Source: JAGVPT01 sp964642725 (GTDB lineage Bacteria > Bacteroidota > Ignavibacteria > UBA10030 > UBA8401). From it: 36,368 bases of DNA. Under the pieces are notes generated by a model. The model was not told where the DNA came from, did not search any database, and was given only the letters and a program-made list of their open reading frames with translations. Made by a program: the position numbers and the translations under genes. The stretch spans positions 1 through 36,368 of the forward strand of contig CAZXQG010000029.1 in assembly GCA_964642725.1 (NCBI GenBank), given 5' to 3'. Positions 9,678-21,000 of the stretch are shown here, piece after piece (the first letter of the stretch is position 1; every line of letters starts with the position of its first letter).

Positions 9678-10915
9678 ATATTCTCTATATTACACACTTT
9701 TTCCCTCCTGAATTGAACGGCGGAGCCCGGCGGGTAAGTGATCTCGCGTCAGAATGGGTGAGACAAGGGCACGGCGTTACGATCGCAACGGGTTTTCCTA
9801 CGCATCCGACCGGAATTGTTCCCCCGCAATATAAAAAACGATGGCTGGTTGAAGAATCTCATGAAGGTGTCCACGTACTTCGGGCAAAAAAGTTCAATGT
9901 GCCGAACAAGGGATTTATTCCAAGGATCGTAAACCATATCAGTTCGGCACTTTCAGCATTTTTGGTGGGAATTTTTCACAACGCCGATTACGACGTTATC
10001 ATTGCTACGTCGCCTCCGTTGTTCATGGGTTTTTCCGGCGTGCTTTTGAAATTCTTCAAGAACATTCCTCTGGTGTTTGAAGTTCGGGATCTATGGCCGC
10101 AGCAGGCGATTGATTTGGGCGTACTTCACAATCCGCTGATTATATGGCTATCTCGAAAACTGGAACATTTCTTTTATTGGAGTGCCGATCATATAGTTGT
10201 GGTCACTGAAGAAAGTAAAAAAACTTTGATCGGTCAAAAAATCCCGTCCTCAAAAATCTCGGTGATAAGAAATGGTGTGAATGTTGATGCCTTTTGTTCG
10301 CCGAATGTTCAGGACATAAAGAAAGAATTCTCAATTGAGGAGAAGATCCTTATTACATACTGCGGTACCTTTGGTTTATCCCAAGGCCTGCAAATAATCT
10401 TAGAGGCCGCGAAGCGTTTGTCTGATGATGGCGCGGACAGGTTTCATTTTCTCTTTGCCGGCGACGGTGCAGAAAAGGAGTCGATGATCTCGTACGTCCA
10501 AGAGAATAATCTCAAAAATGTAATCATTCTTCCAACTCAGCCGTTTGAGAAGATGGAAAGTTTTTACAGATCTTCCGATATTCATATTGTTCCGTTAAGA
10601 AGACTCCCTCTATTTAAGCACACGATTCCTTCAAAAATCTATGAAATTATGGCATGCAGCGGAGCCATGATCTGCATGGTTGATGGGGAATGTCGTTCCA
10701 TTATTGAAGAAGCGCGGGCGGGGGTTTTTGTTGAGCCTGAAAATGTCGCCCAACTCTGCTCTTTCCTTATTACTCTTGACAAAGAAACAATCACCGCTTT
10801 TAAATCTCTTGGAGAAAACGGACGAAATTGGGTTAAGAAATACTGCGATAGAAGAGAACAGGCAAAAATGTATATTTCGGTTCTAAAAGGCTTGGTTTTG
10901 CGGCAAATTCAATGA
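9674..10915 (+). CDS. Glycosyltransferase family 4 (WcaI/WbuB-like)
   Basis: This 413-residue GT-B glycosyltransferase begins MNILYITHFFPPELNGGARR, the glycine-rich acceptor-domain start seen in WcaI/WbuB-type enzymes. Other family marks are GFPTHPTG, FEVRDLWPQQAIDLG, VVTEESKKTL with VIRNGVNVDAF at the domain junction, and IPSKIYEIMACSG followed by EARAGVFVEPEN, corresponding to the donor-binding region of GT4 enzymes. It would add a sugar to the lipid-linked repeat unit at the cytoplasmic face of the membrane. Its ATG overlaps the preceding stop by four bases (ATGA), so the two genes are probably translationally coupled. The donor is not determined; WbuB relatives use N-acetylfucosamine, which is only a weak hint. 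Confidence 0.87.
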   Translation: MNILYITHFFPPELNGGARRVSDLASEWVRQGHGVTIATGFPTHPTGIVPPQYKKRWLVEESHEGVHVLRAKKFNVPNKGFIPRIVNHISSALSAFLVGIFHNADYDVIIATSPPLFMGFSGVLLKFFKNIPLVFEVRDLWPQQAIDLGVLHNPLIIWLSRKLEHFFYWSADHIVVVTEESKKTLIGQKIPSSKISVIRNGVNVDAFCSPNVQDIKKEFSIEEKILITYCGTFGLSQGLQIILEAAKRLSDDGADRFHFLFAGDGAEKESMISYVQENNLKNVIILPTQPFEKMESFYRSSDIHIVPLRRLPLFKHTIPSKIYEIMACSGAMICMVDGECRSIIEEARAGVFVEPENVAQLCSFLITLDKETITAFKSLGENGRNWVKKYCDRREQAKMYISVLKGLVLRQIQ

Positions 10916-11089
10916 CTAGGATATGTCCTTGGACACAACTTGTTATCGCCGATTTGGTAGATTTTATCCATGTAGGAAAGCGTGACATTCGAGATTAGCT
11001 CCTGAAAACGGGCTATGTCCGACTGCGCCATACTGGCAATTCTCTCTTGAATCCAAGCGAAGAGCTTGGAAGTTCATAAGGAATCTCAG

Positions 11090-11800
11090 ATGAGTACCAA
11101 TAACTATATTCATTGGAAACAATGGGATACTAAGGAATTCGGCCTTCCGGATGCGGGCGAGAGTTTTTACTTTGACCGCCTTTTCAAACGAATGGTGAAG
11201 GCCGATAGTCACGTTCTGGAAATAGGATTCGGTAACGGTGAACTTCTTGGCTATTTCAAATTATCAGGTCATTCAGTTGTGGGTGTGGAGATTCAAGATG
11301 AATTGACAACGAAAGCAGCAGAAAAAGGTTTTACGGCATTTTCGGGACTTGTCTGGGAAATACCTGAACTTCAGGACAAGCATTTCGATCTCGTCGTTGC
11401 ATGTGACGTTGTCGAACATTTATCGTACGATGATCTCACAGTAATGTTCAGGTGGGTAAAAGGCCATTTGAACCCAAATGGCCAAATGCTTTTGAGATTT
11501 CCTGAAGGAGCATCCCCTCTCGGGCTGCCCAACTATAATGGCGATTTTACGCACAAAACATTTTTCACTAAAGATAAGATGCATAACCTGTGCATCGTGA
11601 ACGGTCTGACGCTGGTAAGATATTCCGATGATTTGATCAGTTCCAATAAGCTGTGCTCCTTCGGCGTGCCTGGAAAATTTCTTCTGATGGTTCTTCAATG
11701 GTATAGCTGGCTTTTGATGAGAGCGGTCAGGATTGTATTCTATCCAATAGAGTCGAAATTAAAAATGGGAACGAACAGTATTGCTGTGATTCGTTCTTAA
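11090..11800 (+). CDS. Class I SAM-dependent methyltransferase
   Basis: This protein of 236 residues has the Methyltransf_11/23 arrangement: motif I VLEIGFGNGEL at about 41-51, an acidic residue at the end of beta-2 (VVGVEIQDE), and the post-motif block FDLVVACDVVEHL, followed by LNPNGQMLLRFPEG. It probably methylates a small molecule or sugar, possibly capping or decorating the glycan. I chose the ATG at 11090 because AAGGA at 11078-11082 is seven bases upstream; an in-frame TTG at 11066 would add eight residues without support. A hydrophobic stretch near the C-terminus (FLLMVLQWYSWLLMRAVRIVFY) could be a membrane-associated helix, in keeping with a lipid-linked substrate. Confidence 0.8.
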   Translation: MSTNNYIHWKQWDTKEFGLPDAGESFYFDRLFKRMVKADSHVLEIGFGNGELLGYFKLSGHSVVGVEIQDELTTKAAEKGFTAFSGLVWEIPELQDKHFDLVVACDVVEHLSYDDLTVMFRWVKGHLNPNGQMLLRFPEGASPLGLPNYNGDFTHKTFFTKDKMHNLCIVNGLTLVRYSDDLISSNKLCSFGVPGKFLLMVLQWYSWLLMRAVRIVFYPIESKLKMGTNSIAVIRS

Positions 11801-11857
11801 TCCCGTTCAGAGATTTATGGAAGCCGTAGAATAAAAACAATTGAAAGGAACACACAG

Positions 11858-13192
11858 ATGAAAAAACAAATTATCGTTCTATTCATGTGGATAGTGAGTG
11901 CATCGGGAGCTCTGGTCATTGCTCAAAATCCTCCGGCACAACAATCGAACGGCAGCGCCAGCGTCGTTGTCGATTTTGAGAGTTCAACATCTGTGAAATC
12001 AATGGTTGGATTCTTGGATAGCTTTACTGAGACTGCGCCTCCCGATAGTATGATCACTCCGCTTCATCCGCGTTTCATGAGGAATCCGGGCTGGGGTGCA
12101 AAAGGTTTTGAAAATCGGGTTGCCAGGGCAGAAAGCCTGGGAATGAGACCGGTTATTATCGTTGGCGGCGCATGGAAGTGGCCCCACAAAGATATGCCGT
12201 TCGCTGAATATTCGGTCTGGGAGAGTTTTGTTTCCGATCTGGTAAAGAAGTTTAACGACAAAAAAATCATTTGGGATATCTGGAATGAACCGACGGGCGA
12301 CCTCAAAAAGGGGAGTGAAACAACGGACCAATTCCTAGAGTCTTTTCGCCGCGCGCACGATGTCTTGAGAAAAGAGTATGGGAATGATATTTACCTCGAA
12401 GGACCGAGCATAGGGACATGGGATAACCCCTATATCTCCATCGATCAATTTATGGTGTATGCCAAAGCAAATCATTTGAAGGTTGATGGATTGAGTTGGC
12501 ATGAAATATTGGGCGATGAAAGTGTTCCTGCTGTTGCCGACCATTTGCTGCAAGTGCGCAAAAAGTATATTGAGAATCCAGACTATGCCAGTGTGGGAAT
12601 TAAGGAAATTCATATTAATGAAATTATTGGAAAGTATTCTAATTACTACCCCGGGTCAATTCTTGCCTGGTTCTATTATTTGGAAAAAGGCGGCGCAGAC
12701 GGCGCCTGCAAAGCTTGCTGGACAGATGACAGCGGAGAATTTACGTGCGGTAATTCGACGCTCGACGGCCTATTGGTCCCCAACACGTACGAGCCGCGGG
12801 CGGGATGGTGGGCGTACAAATACTATGCTGATGGTGTGGGATCTAGAGTCTCCAGCACCTCATCCGATAACCGTGTCGTAGCATTGGCAAGCAAAAGCGG
12901 TAAGAGAACTGGCACGGCACAAATTCTTGTCGGCAGCTTTGATCCCGGCAAGAAAAAGTACGATCAAGTACCAGTCAGTGTCTCTTTGAAGAACCTTCAG
13001 GCGCTTCCTTTTCTTACGAACGCTAAATTTGTCAACGTTTCAATTACCAGAGTTCCGAACGCAGGGTTGCTTCCAGTGCATAGTGTTCAAGCAGAGCGCG
13101 TAGTAACGATTCCTGTCGATGGTTCCACACCGGTTACTATACCGGATATGAAGCTGCATGAAATGATCGTATTGACGTTGTCGAATCCATAA
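11858..13192 (+). CDS. Secreted GH39-like (clan GH-A) glycoside hydrolase
   Basis: This 444-residue protein has a signal peptide of about 22 residues (MKKQIIVLFMWIV...ALVIAQ). The body looks like a (beta/alpha)8 clan GH-A hydrolase: IIWDIWNEP supplies the likely acid/base Glu144, and IKEIHINE supplies the likely nucleophile Glu255. A small beta domain follows, with a cysteine-containing loop (CKACW...FTC). PslG, a GH39 enzyme in the Pseudomonas Psl locus, is a useful analogy: it is a hydrolase encoded in the cluster that makes its polymer. A role in trimming or releasing the exported polysaccharide is inferred from context. GH39 is my best family guess; GH5 or another GH-A family is possible. 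Confidence 0.7.
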   Translation: MKKQIIVLFMWIVSASGALVIAQNPPAQQSNGSASVVVDFESSTSVKSMVGFLDSFTETAPPDSMITPLHPRFMRNPGWGAKGFENRVARAESLGMRPVIIVGGAWKWPHKDMPFAEYSVWESFVSDLVKKFNDKKIIWDIWNEPTGDLKKGSETTDQFLESFRRAHDVLRKEYGNDIYLEGPSIGTWDNPYISIDQFMVYAKANHLKVDGLSWHEILGDESVPAVADHLLQVRKKYIENPDYASVGIKEIHINEIIGKYSNYYPGSILAWFYYLEKGGADGACKACWTDDSGEFTCGNSTLDGLLVPNTYEPRAGWWAYKYYADGVGSRVSSTSSDNRVVALASKSGKRTGTAQILVGSFDPGKKKYDQVPVSVSLKNLQALPFLTNAKFVNVSITRVPNAGLLPVHSVQAERVVTIPVDGSTPVTIPDMKLHEMIVLTLSNP

Positions 13193-13278
13193 TGCCTGAC
13201 GTCATTGTTCATTTGCAGAGGTAGACGGGATTTTTTTCAGTTGATTTCACAAACGGATTACTGAACGTCAATATAGTA

Positions 13279-14988
13279 ATGGGAAAGAATTTTAGGAGAG
13301 CTCTAGCGCTCTTTTTCTGGAGCTCTCTATTATATTCTCAGACGGTATACTTGCCCGCAACTCATGATGTTTATGGTTTTCTAGACAGGATGGCTGCAAA
13401 ACAGATTCTTATTGACTATCGTGATGCGGTAAAGCCGCTATCCCGTCAAGCTATTGCAGAGTTCTTGATGAGGGTTGACAGCGTGGGAACGCAATTGACA
13501 ACGGTCGATCGGGAACGGCTGAATTTTTATAAGGAAGAATTTCAAGAAGAGATGCGAAGGCTTAACTACGGCAATTTGTCCGATGAACGCTGGCACCTCT
13601 ACAGTTACCAAGGTGAAACATCGCATGTGATGGTCGATCTCATCGGCTCGATGTCATACAACCATCAAGCGGATGGCACAATTCTTCATACTTTATCGAG
13701 CGGAATTATGACGTACGGATATTTAGGAAACAATGTCGGTGCTTATTTTTATTATCACGACACTCATGATGGCGGATCATACATCAGCACGTTAGGTCCG
13801 CAATCGCCGCTGCGTCCCCTTTCTCCGCTGCCTTCAGTTGTCCCTTCTTCCTCGACTACGACAACGAATGGAACTGCCACAGCGTATGATTATGATGTGT
13901 TTAATGCTCAAGTGAATGTCGATCTTGGACTTGTCACTTTGTCCGGCGAGCAAATGCAGAATGTCTGGGGCGGCGGTGAGGCCGGTAATATTATCCTTTC
14001 GACCAAAGCGCCGGCGTACCCGCAATTGAAGCTGCATGCCCGGCTCGGCAAGGATATTGATTTCACCTACATCCACGGTTGGCTCTATTCCGGCGTAATA
14101 GATTCTTCGCAGACATACAATACGCAGTATTTCGGCAAGAGACCGACATATTTGAATAAATACATCGCGGCGAATATGTTGGAGTTCACGCCGTGGAATG
14201 GCGTCAATATCGCTGTCGGGGAATCTGAAATCTACGGAGGCCCGGGCCGAAATCCGGAATTATTGTATTTACTTCCGATAATGCTTTTCAAATCAGCCGA
14301 GCACTACTTGGACAATCAGGATAATTCCCAGATATTTTTTAATTTTAAATTCAACGTTGTGAAGAATTTCGATTTTTATCTTCCGGTATTTTTGGACGAA
14401 TTTTCAACAACGACATTTCTTAGCCCCAGTCAAAATCGCAATCAATTGGGATTTACATTGGGGGGCAACGCGTACGATCTTTTTTACCATGATACAAAGA
14501 TCAATGTTGAATATACGCGCGTTAATCCTTGGGTGTATAATCACGAGTACGCGGAAGACACCTATCAGAATCACGGTGTCAATTTAGGCGATTGGATTGG
14601 GCAGAACGCAGATCTCTTTACGATGAGTGTTTACCATCGTCCGATCTACAATCTCGAGATCGGCTTGGAATTCCAGTCGCTACGAAAGGGAGGGAAGGAG
14701 TCTACGTTTTACCAATACGCCGGCGGTGACCCCGCGTTCTTGTACGGTCCGCTCACTAAACAACAATCATTCGGAATCGTCGGAACGTACCAACCTTTGC
14801 GCAATCTTTTTTTCGACTTTCATGTATTGCGAACGCGCTTCACAACTCAGATGACGTCTTCGTATGCGGACAATACGGTGAATCCTGGCTATAATGAATT
14901 CTTGAATAACCCATTTGATTATTTGATTGATCCGGGCTATGCCGGCAAATACGACTTTTTGATAGATATTCGGTATAACTGGTATTAA
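13279..14988 (+). CDS. Wzi-family capsule assembly outer-membrane protein
   Basis: This 569-residue protein starts with a signal peptide (MGKNFRRALALFFWSSLLYSQ). The next part (VYLPATHDVYGFLDRMAAKQIL...RDAVKPLSRQAIAEFL) is the helical N-terminal portion typical of Wzi-like proteins in Bacteroidota. The rest is rich in alternating aromatic and polar strands and ends in DIRYNWY, consistent with an outer-membrane beta barrel with a terminal aromatic residue. Wzi proteins bind capsule at the cell surface. The position after the exporter, polymerase and glycosidase genes fits a role in surface retention of the polymer. An N-terminal bulge of unassigned function is possible. Confidence 0.78.
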   Translation: MGKNFRRALALFFWSSLLYSQTVYLPATHDVYGFLDRMAAKQILIDYRDAVKPLSRQAIAEFLMRVDSVGTQLTTVDRERLNFYKEEFQEEMRRLNYGNLSDERWHLYSYQGETSHVMVDLIGSMSYNHQADGTILHTLSSGIMTYGYLGNNVGAYFYYHDTHDGGSYISTLGPQSPLRPLSPLPSVVPSSSTTTTNGTATAYDYDVFNAQVNVDLGLVTLSGEQMQNVWGGGEAGNIILSTKAPAYPQLKLHARLGKDIDFTYIHGWLYSGVIDSSQTYNTQYFGKRPTYLNKYIAANMLEFTPWNGVNIAVGESEIYGGPGRNPELLYLLPIMLFKSAEHYLDNQDNSQIFFNFKFNVVKNFDFYLPVFLDEFSTTTFLSPSQNRNQLGFTLGGNAYDLFYHDTKINVEYTRVNPWVYNHEYAEDTYQNHGVNLGDWIGQNADLFTMSVYHRPIYNLEIGLEFQSLRKGGKESTFYQYAGGDPAFLYGPLTKQQSFGIVGTYQPLRNLFFDFHVLRTRFTTQMTSSYADNTVNPGYNEFLNNPFDYLIDPGYAGKYDFLIDIRYNWY

Positions 14989-15001
14989 GATAAAAAATGA
15001 C

Positions 15002-15031
15002 GCCTGCACCAATTACCGTTTATGGTGCGGC
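15002..15031 (+). terminator. Hairpin after the wzi-like gene
   Basis: GCC-T-GCACCA (15002-15011) pairs with TGGTGC-GGC (15023-15031), giving a nine-pair stem with one bulged T. A loose T-rich stretch (about 15044-15056) begins some 12 bases later rather than directly. It may act as a weak terminator or mRNA-stabilising hairpin ahead of the giant gene. Confidence 0.4.
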
Positions 15032-15078
15032 ATGCATAATCAATTTCTTTTTTCTTAACAATCTGATCTGTGCTCTTG

Positions 15079-18000
15079 ATGTGTAATGTAAACCACAGTT
15101 GTCTGGCGGCCAATCCATCAAACTTCATTCGTCTGAAGTATTGTGGGTTTGTTGTTTTATTTTTGCTGACCATGGCCATCCAAGGTTTGGCGCAAAACAT
15201 CACTTCGCCGCATACCGGTGCTACGAATCAAAACTATAGACAGGTTGTTCTTCAATGGAACGATACGGGTAATTCCTATAGAATCGTACTCGGAACGGAT
15301 TCGCTGTCGTGGGGCATAGTGGATACTGTCGTGACTGGTTCGTACGTGGTCGTCAACAATCTCCTCCCGTCAACAACATACTTTTGGAAAATTCAGGCGG
15401 TCAACGATACCAGCAATGTCAATAGTCAAACGTCATGGTTCACGACGGGACATTATCTGACATTTCAAAATTTTAAGTTTATCCCGGCTCTTGATTCTGT
15501 TAATTACGTTTCAGAATTATCGTCACAGGTTATTAGTTTTACCGACTCCATTGATATCGGAAAAACGGCTTTAATCCTGTGTGATGTCTGGCAGTCGGCC
15601 GCGGATAGCAATATCGTTAATATTGTCACAATGATCGATGTTGCCCGAAAGCATAACATTCCGGTTTTTCTGTTCAACCATAACGGACCTCTCTATCCGA
15701 CCGTGAAACTGCAGCCATGGGATGTTAACGCGACAATTTCTGCGATCCCTGATACGATGCTGAGCCGTAAGGGCCTTACGACACTTCTGTATACTGGGGG
15801 TGACGCGTCGGAATGCGTTCTCTTTACTCGTCCAATTAGTATTAATACACTGAGTCTAAAATTTCCCAATACGTATAAAATCATAGGAATCAAAGATTGC
15901 ATAATAAGTTGGTCGCAGCTTGCCTATAACTGGGGGATTAACGGTATTGAAACAAGGTTTCAAACGACCCTCCTCGGATCATTGGCATCAGCACTTGGGG
16001 AGACTGTGAATGCGCTGGTCGTGCAACGGCCTTCTCAACTTTCGTCCATAAACTATGACTCAACATTTGGGGGTTCTATTAATCCGGCTCGAACCGCGTT
16101 AGTTGTTGTAAATGCATGGAGTTATTTCCCCAACGGCGGCTGGCTGGCTCGGATTCAAAATAATAATCGAAATAATATTGCACCATTGATGAAGTGGGCA
16201 AGAGCTCTCGGTATTAGGGTTTTTCAAGTTGCAAACGGACGGGCGATAGATTCATCTTGCTCCCCTGTCGGAAGTGAGATAGTCTTCAACGATAAACTTT
16301 CGCTGTACACATATCTCAAGAACATCGGTATAAAACAAATACTTTTTTGCGGAAACTTGATTAATACGACGAATGCATTCGCTCCGATGGATGCCTGGGG
16401 AATGACAAGATTTCCCACCGGTTTCAATAGTGTCCCTGGATTTTTTTCATCGAGATTGCTGAGTGATTGTATTACTGTTTTTGAAACTCCAAGCACATTG
16501 GCAAACCAGGTAAATAAATCTATTTTTCTCGAACGCGCAGCCACTCAGACGTTCGATACTCTTTATTTGGTTTCAAGTTCTGCAATAATAAGAAACAATA
16601 TCCCTCCAAAAATTATTTCGACCCCGTTATTCGTTGCCCATGAAGATTCTGTTTATAGAGATACTGTAATTTCGCAAGATGCATTTTTGGACAATACACT
16701 GAGATACGCCTTCATCATAAATCCCAGTTGGCTGAAGATCAACAATATAAGCGGAATCATGTACGGGACACCGGGGGCCAAAAATATTGGCGATACGACG
16801 GTAACGGTACAGGTCCGAAACGGCGCGGGCCAAATAGCAACGCAATCATATACTCTAACCGTTCCTCACACGAATCATATACCAAAGATCATAACAGCAG
16901 CCGATTCGACTGCGATAGAAGATTCTCCGTACAAATATAGAGTTATTGCGGTAGACAAAGATACTCTTGTTTATTTGGATGTGATACGGTATCGGTTATC
17001 TATCAAACCGAGCTGGATAAGCATCGACAGCGTCGCTGGTGTGGTTACCGGAACTCCATCTGGGATGAATGCCCGCGATACAGTCGTAGCTGTGCAGGCT
17101 TATGATAACAAGGGAGGAGTAACGACCCAGCAATTTAATCTGCACGTGTCTCACGTCAATCATCCTCCTCGCGTTCTTTCTCAAGCAATAACGCGCGCAC
17201 AGCAAGATTCAGTCTATTCTTATCATTGCGTTGCAACCGATCAGGATAGCGCGTTGTGGGGAGATCAATTAACGTATTCGCTTCAAATTCATCCGTGCTG
17301 GTTAGTGGTAGATACGGTAACGGGGATTATCACTGGAACGCCGCATGCAATCAGCGTTGGCGATACTCTTGTAACGGTGCAAGTCAGTGACGGGAAAGGC
17401 GGGATAGCGACGCAGAGTTATCCTCTTCATGTAATCCATACGAATCATTCGCCGGTGATAAAGACGGGAAGCCTTCCGTCTGCAGCGGAAGACACGCTGT
17501 ATCAAACACGAGTCTACGCAAGCGATCAGGACAGTGCGTTGTTCGGTGACATCGCCCATTACAAACTAACAATAAAGCCGGTTTGGCTGAAGATCGATAG
17601 TGTGAGCGGAACAATCACAGGTACCGCCAGCGGGATGAATGCTCAGGATACGGTCGTGACGGTGACGGCGTATGACGGGAAGGGAGGCAGCTCAAGCCAG
17701 AGTTATCCGCTTCATGTCGTTCATACAAATCACGCGCCGGTGATAGTGAGTGCAGCGGTGACCCATGCAGCAGAAGATACGCTGTACCGGTATACGGTCT
17801 GGGGATCGGACCAAGACAGTCTATTGTTCGGAGACCATGTGCATTATCATTTGACGATACATCCGAGTTGGATAGTGATCGATACTGTGAGCGGATCGAT
17901 CACGGGGACACCGCACGGAATCAACATTGGAGACACCGTTGTGACCGTGGTGGCAAATGACGGCAAAGGGGGGACAGCGATGCAGAGTTATCCTCTTCAT

Positions 18001-21000
18001 GTCATCCATACGAATCATTCGCCGGTGATAAAGACGGGAAGCCTTCCGTCTGCAGTAGAAGACACACTGTATCAAACAAGGGTTTATGCGAGTGATCAGG
18101 ACAGCGCGTTGTTTGGAGACGTTGTCCATTACCGGTTGACGGTAAAGCCTGTGTGGCTGAAGATCGATAGTGTGAGCGGAGTGATCACGGGGACAGCCAG
18201 CGTGATGAATGCTCAGGATACGGTCGTTATGCTGACGGCGTATGACGGGAAGGGAGGCAGCTCAAGCCAGAGTTATGCAGTTCATATCATTCATACAAAT
18301 CACCTGCCGGTGATAAAGACAGCAAGTATTCCTTCGGCAGCAGAAGACACGTTGTATCAAGCAAGAGTCTATGCGAGCGATCAGGACAGTGCATTATGGG
18401 GAGATCGCGTGCGTTTCCATCTGACGGTACGGCCGAACTGGATAACAATCGATAGTGTCAGCGGAGCAATCTCGGGGACACCGCGAGGAATCAATGTCGG
18501 CGATACAACGGTAACGGCAGTAGCCAGCGATGGGCACGGCGGCATAGCGACGCAGAGTTATCCTCTTCATGTCAACCATACGAACCATGCGCCGGTGATA
18601 AAGACGGGAAGCCTTCCGTCTGCAGTAGAAGACACACTGTATCAAACAAGGGTTTATGCGAGCGATCAGGACAGTACATTGTTCGGTGACATCGTGCATT
18701 ACCGGCTTTCGATAAAGCCGGCATGGCTTTTTATAGACAGTGCAACGGGAATAATTAGCGGCACACCTCATGTGCAGAATGTTTCTGACACGACAGCCGT
18801 GCTGCAGGCTTATGATAATCATGGAGCTACTGTTCAGCAACAGTATACCATGCACGTCGCATTGGTAAATCATCCGCCGACAATAGCTTCATCTCCTCTT
18901 TTTACAGCGCATGAAGATACGTTGTATCAATATCAGGTTGTCGCCCACGATCCCGATACGTTGATTGGCCAAGTACTAAGTTACACATTGACACAAAAGC
19001 CGAGTTGGTTAAGTGTTTCCGCAAGTGGATTGGTCTCTGGAATACCAAGAGGAGCGAACGTTGGCGATTCAACAGTCACAATACGAGTGAGCGATGGGTA
19101 CGGCGGGATAGTTAATCAAACCTATCGCCTTAATGTAATTCATACAAATCACAATCCATATTTCGTTTCGGCGCCGGACAGTGTCGTAACGGAAGATTCG
19201 TCGTATCTCTACACGGCAGTGGCAAGAGATCAAGACAGTGCATTGTTCGGGGATAGAGTTCACTATAAGCTGATAATCAAACCGAGCTGGATTACTATCG
19301 ACAGCGTCGCGGGAACACTTACAGGAGTTTCTTCCGGAATGAATGCCCGCGACACGGTGATCGGCATACAAGCGTTTGATAACAACGGCGGCGGGTCAAC
19401 CCAGCAATTCATCCTCCATGTTCTCCATGTGAACCATGCGCCGCAATTCGTTTCGTTCCCGGCGGATAGTGCGGTAGAAGATTCTCTTTATTATACAATG
19501 GCCGCAGCGACCGATCAAGATTCGCTGCTGTGGGGCGACAAGGACAACTTTGGTATCCTGCAAGGTCCGAGTTGGTTGGCGATTGATTCAGTGAAAGGGA
19601 TAATGCAAGGTATTCCGAAACTTGAAGGAAATAGTTCGTCAACGACTTCACTCGCCGTTCAAGTTGCTAATGCCAAGGTAAAGCAGATTCTCAGCAAAGC
19701 AAAAGGCATTAAGTTTTATACTATGAAGCAGAAGGTGAAGCCAGTTCAAATTACAGGGATAAAAACTGACAATACGACGAGAGACTTTCCGGTTACCATC
19801 GCGGTATGGGATGACAAAGGGGGAGCGAGTGAATATAGCTTTGCTCTGACGGTGAAGCATACAAATCATGCGCCGGTCTTTGTCACGTTCCCCGATTCGG
19901 CAGCGATAGAAGATTCGGCGTATACTGCAACAGTTCGAGCAAGCGATATCGATTCCGCACAGTTCGGCGATGTTGTGCGCTATCGTTGTGCATCCAAACC
20001 GCATTGGATTTCCATCGATTCTCTTGCAGGGATAGTATCCGGTACGCCGCACGGTACTGATGTGATGGATTCCACAAGAATCATCGTTCAAGCGTACGAC
20101 AACAAAGGAGGAGTTACAACATATCAATACGGAGTTCATACCAGGCATATGAATCATCCGCCGGTATTCGTCTCCGCACCTGTCGTCAGCGGTGTCGAAG
20201 ATTCATCGTATATGTACAGAGTGCATGCATCTGATTCCGATTCGTTGCTCTTTGGGGATAAGGTATATTACTCGTTTATCACAGCGCCGAATTTTCTCTC
20301 AATAGATTCCTCAAGCGGCATTATCGGCGGCATACCGAGTTTGGTGGTGGATTCGCTTTCGATGAGATCTGTAAGAGTGACGGCCGGCAAACAAAGCCGC
20401 ACTGCGGTAATGCGCAGCAGCGTTGTGAAGTTTATTCCCGCTATATCGCGTTCAGGGAAGAAATCCACAGCCGGTGCGCACGGGGAGATAGATTCGACGC
20501 AGTACAGAACTTTTCCAGTAAGTATCTCGGCCAGGGACGGCAAGGGCGGATCTGCCCAGCAGAACTATACGCTTGCAATACTTCACACCGATCATTCACC
20601 GGTGTTTACGAGCACTCCTGATTCACTGGCGATAGAAGATTCGATCTACAGCTCTACATATACTTTGTATGATAGAGACGTTTCCGTTTTTGGAGACAGT
20701 TTGAATGTTACGGCAACCATATTGCCCGCATGGCTGCATCATGATCCCGTTCAGCATACGCTTTCCGGAATTCCTTACGGGAAGAGCGCAGCCGACACTG
20801 TTGTCGAACTTGTTGTCCATGATAATCGCGGTCTGTCGACAACGCAGCACTATAAACTGCATGTTGTGAATATCAATCATCCCCCTCTGATACTTCCAGT
20901 GCTGGACACACTTGCTCGAGCTGATTCTGTGTACCGGGTTGTCATACCGGCAATAGATTCAGATGCTGTGTATGGAAGGGATTCATTAACGTATAAGTTG

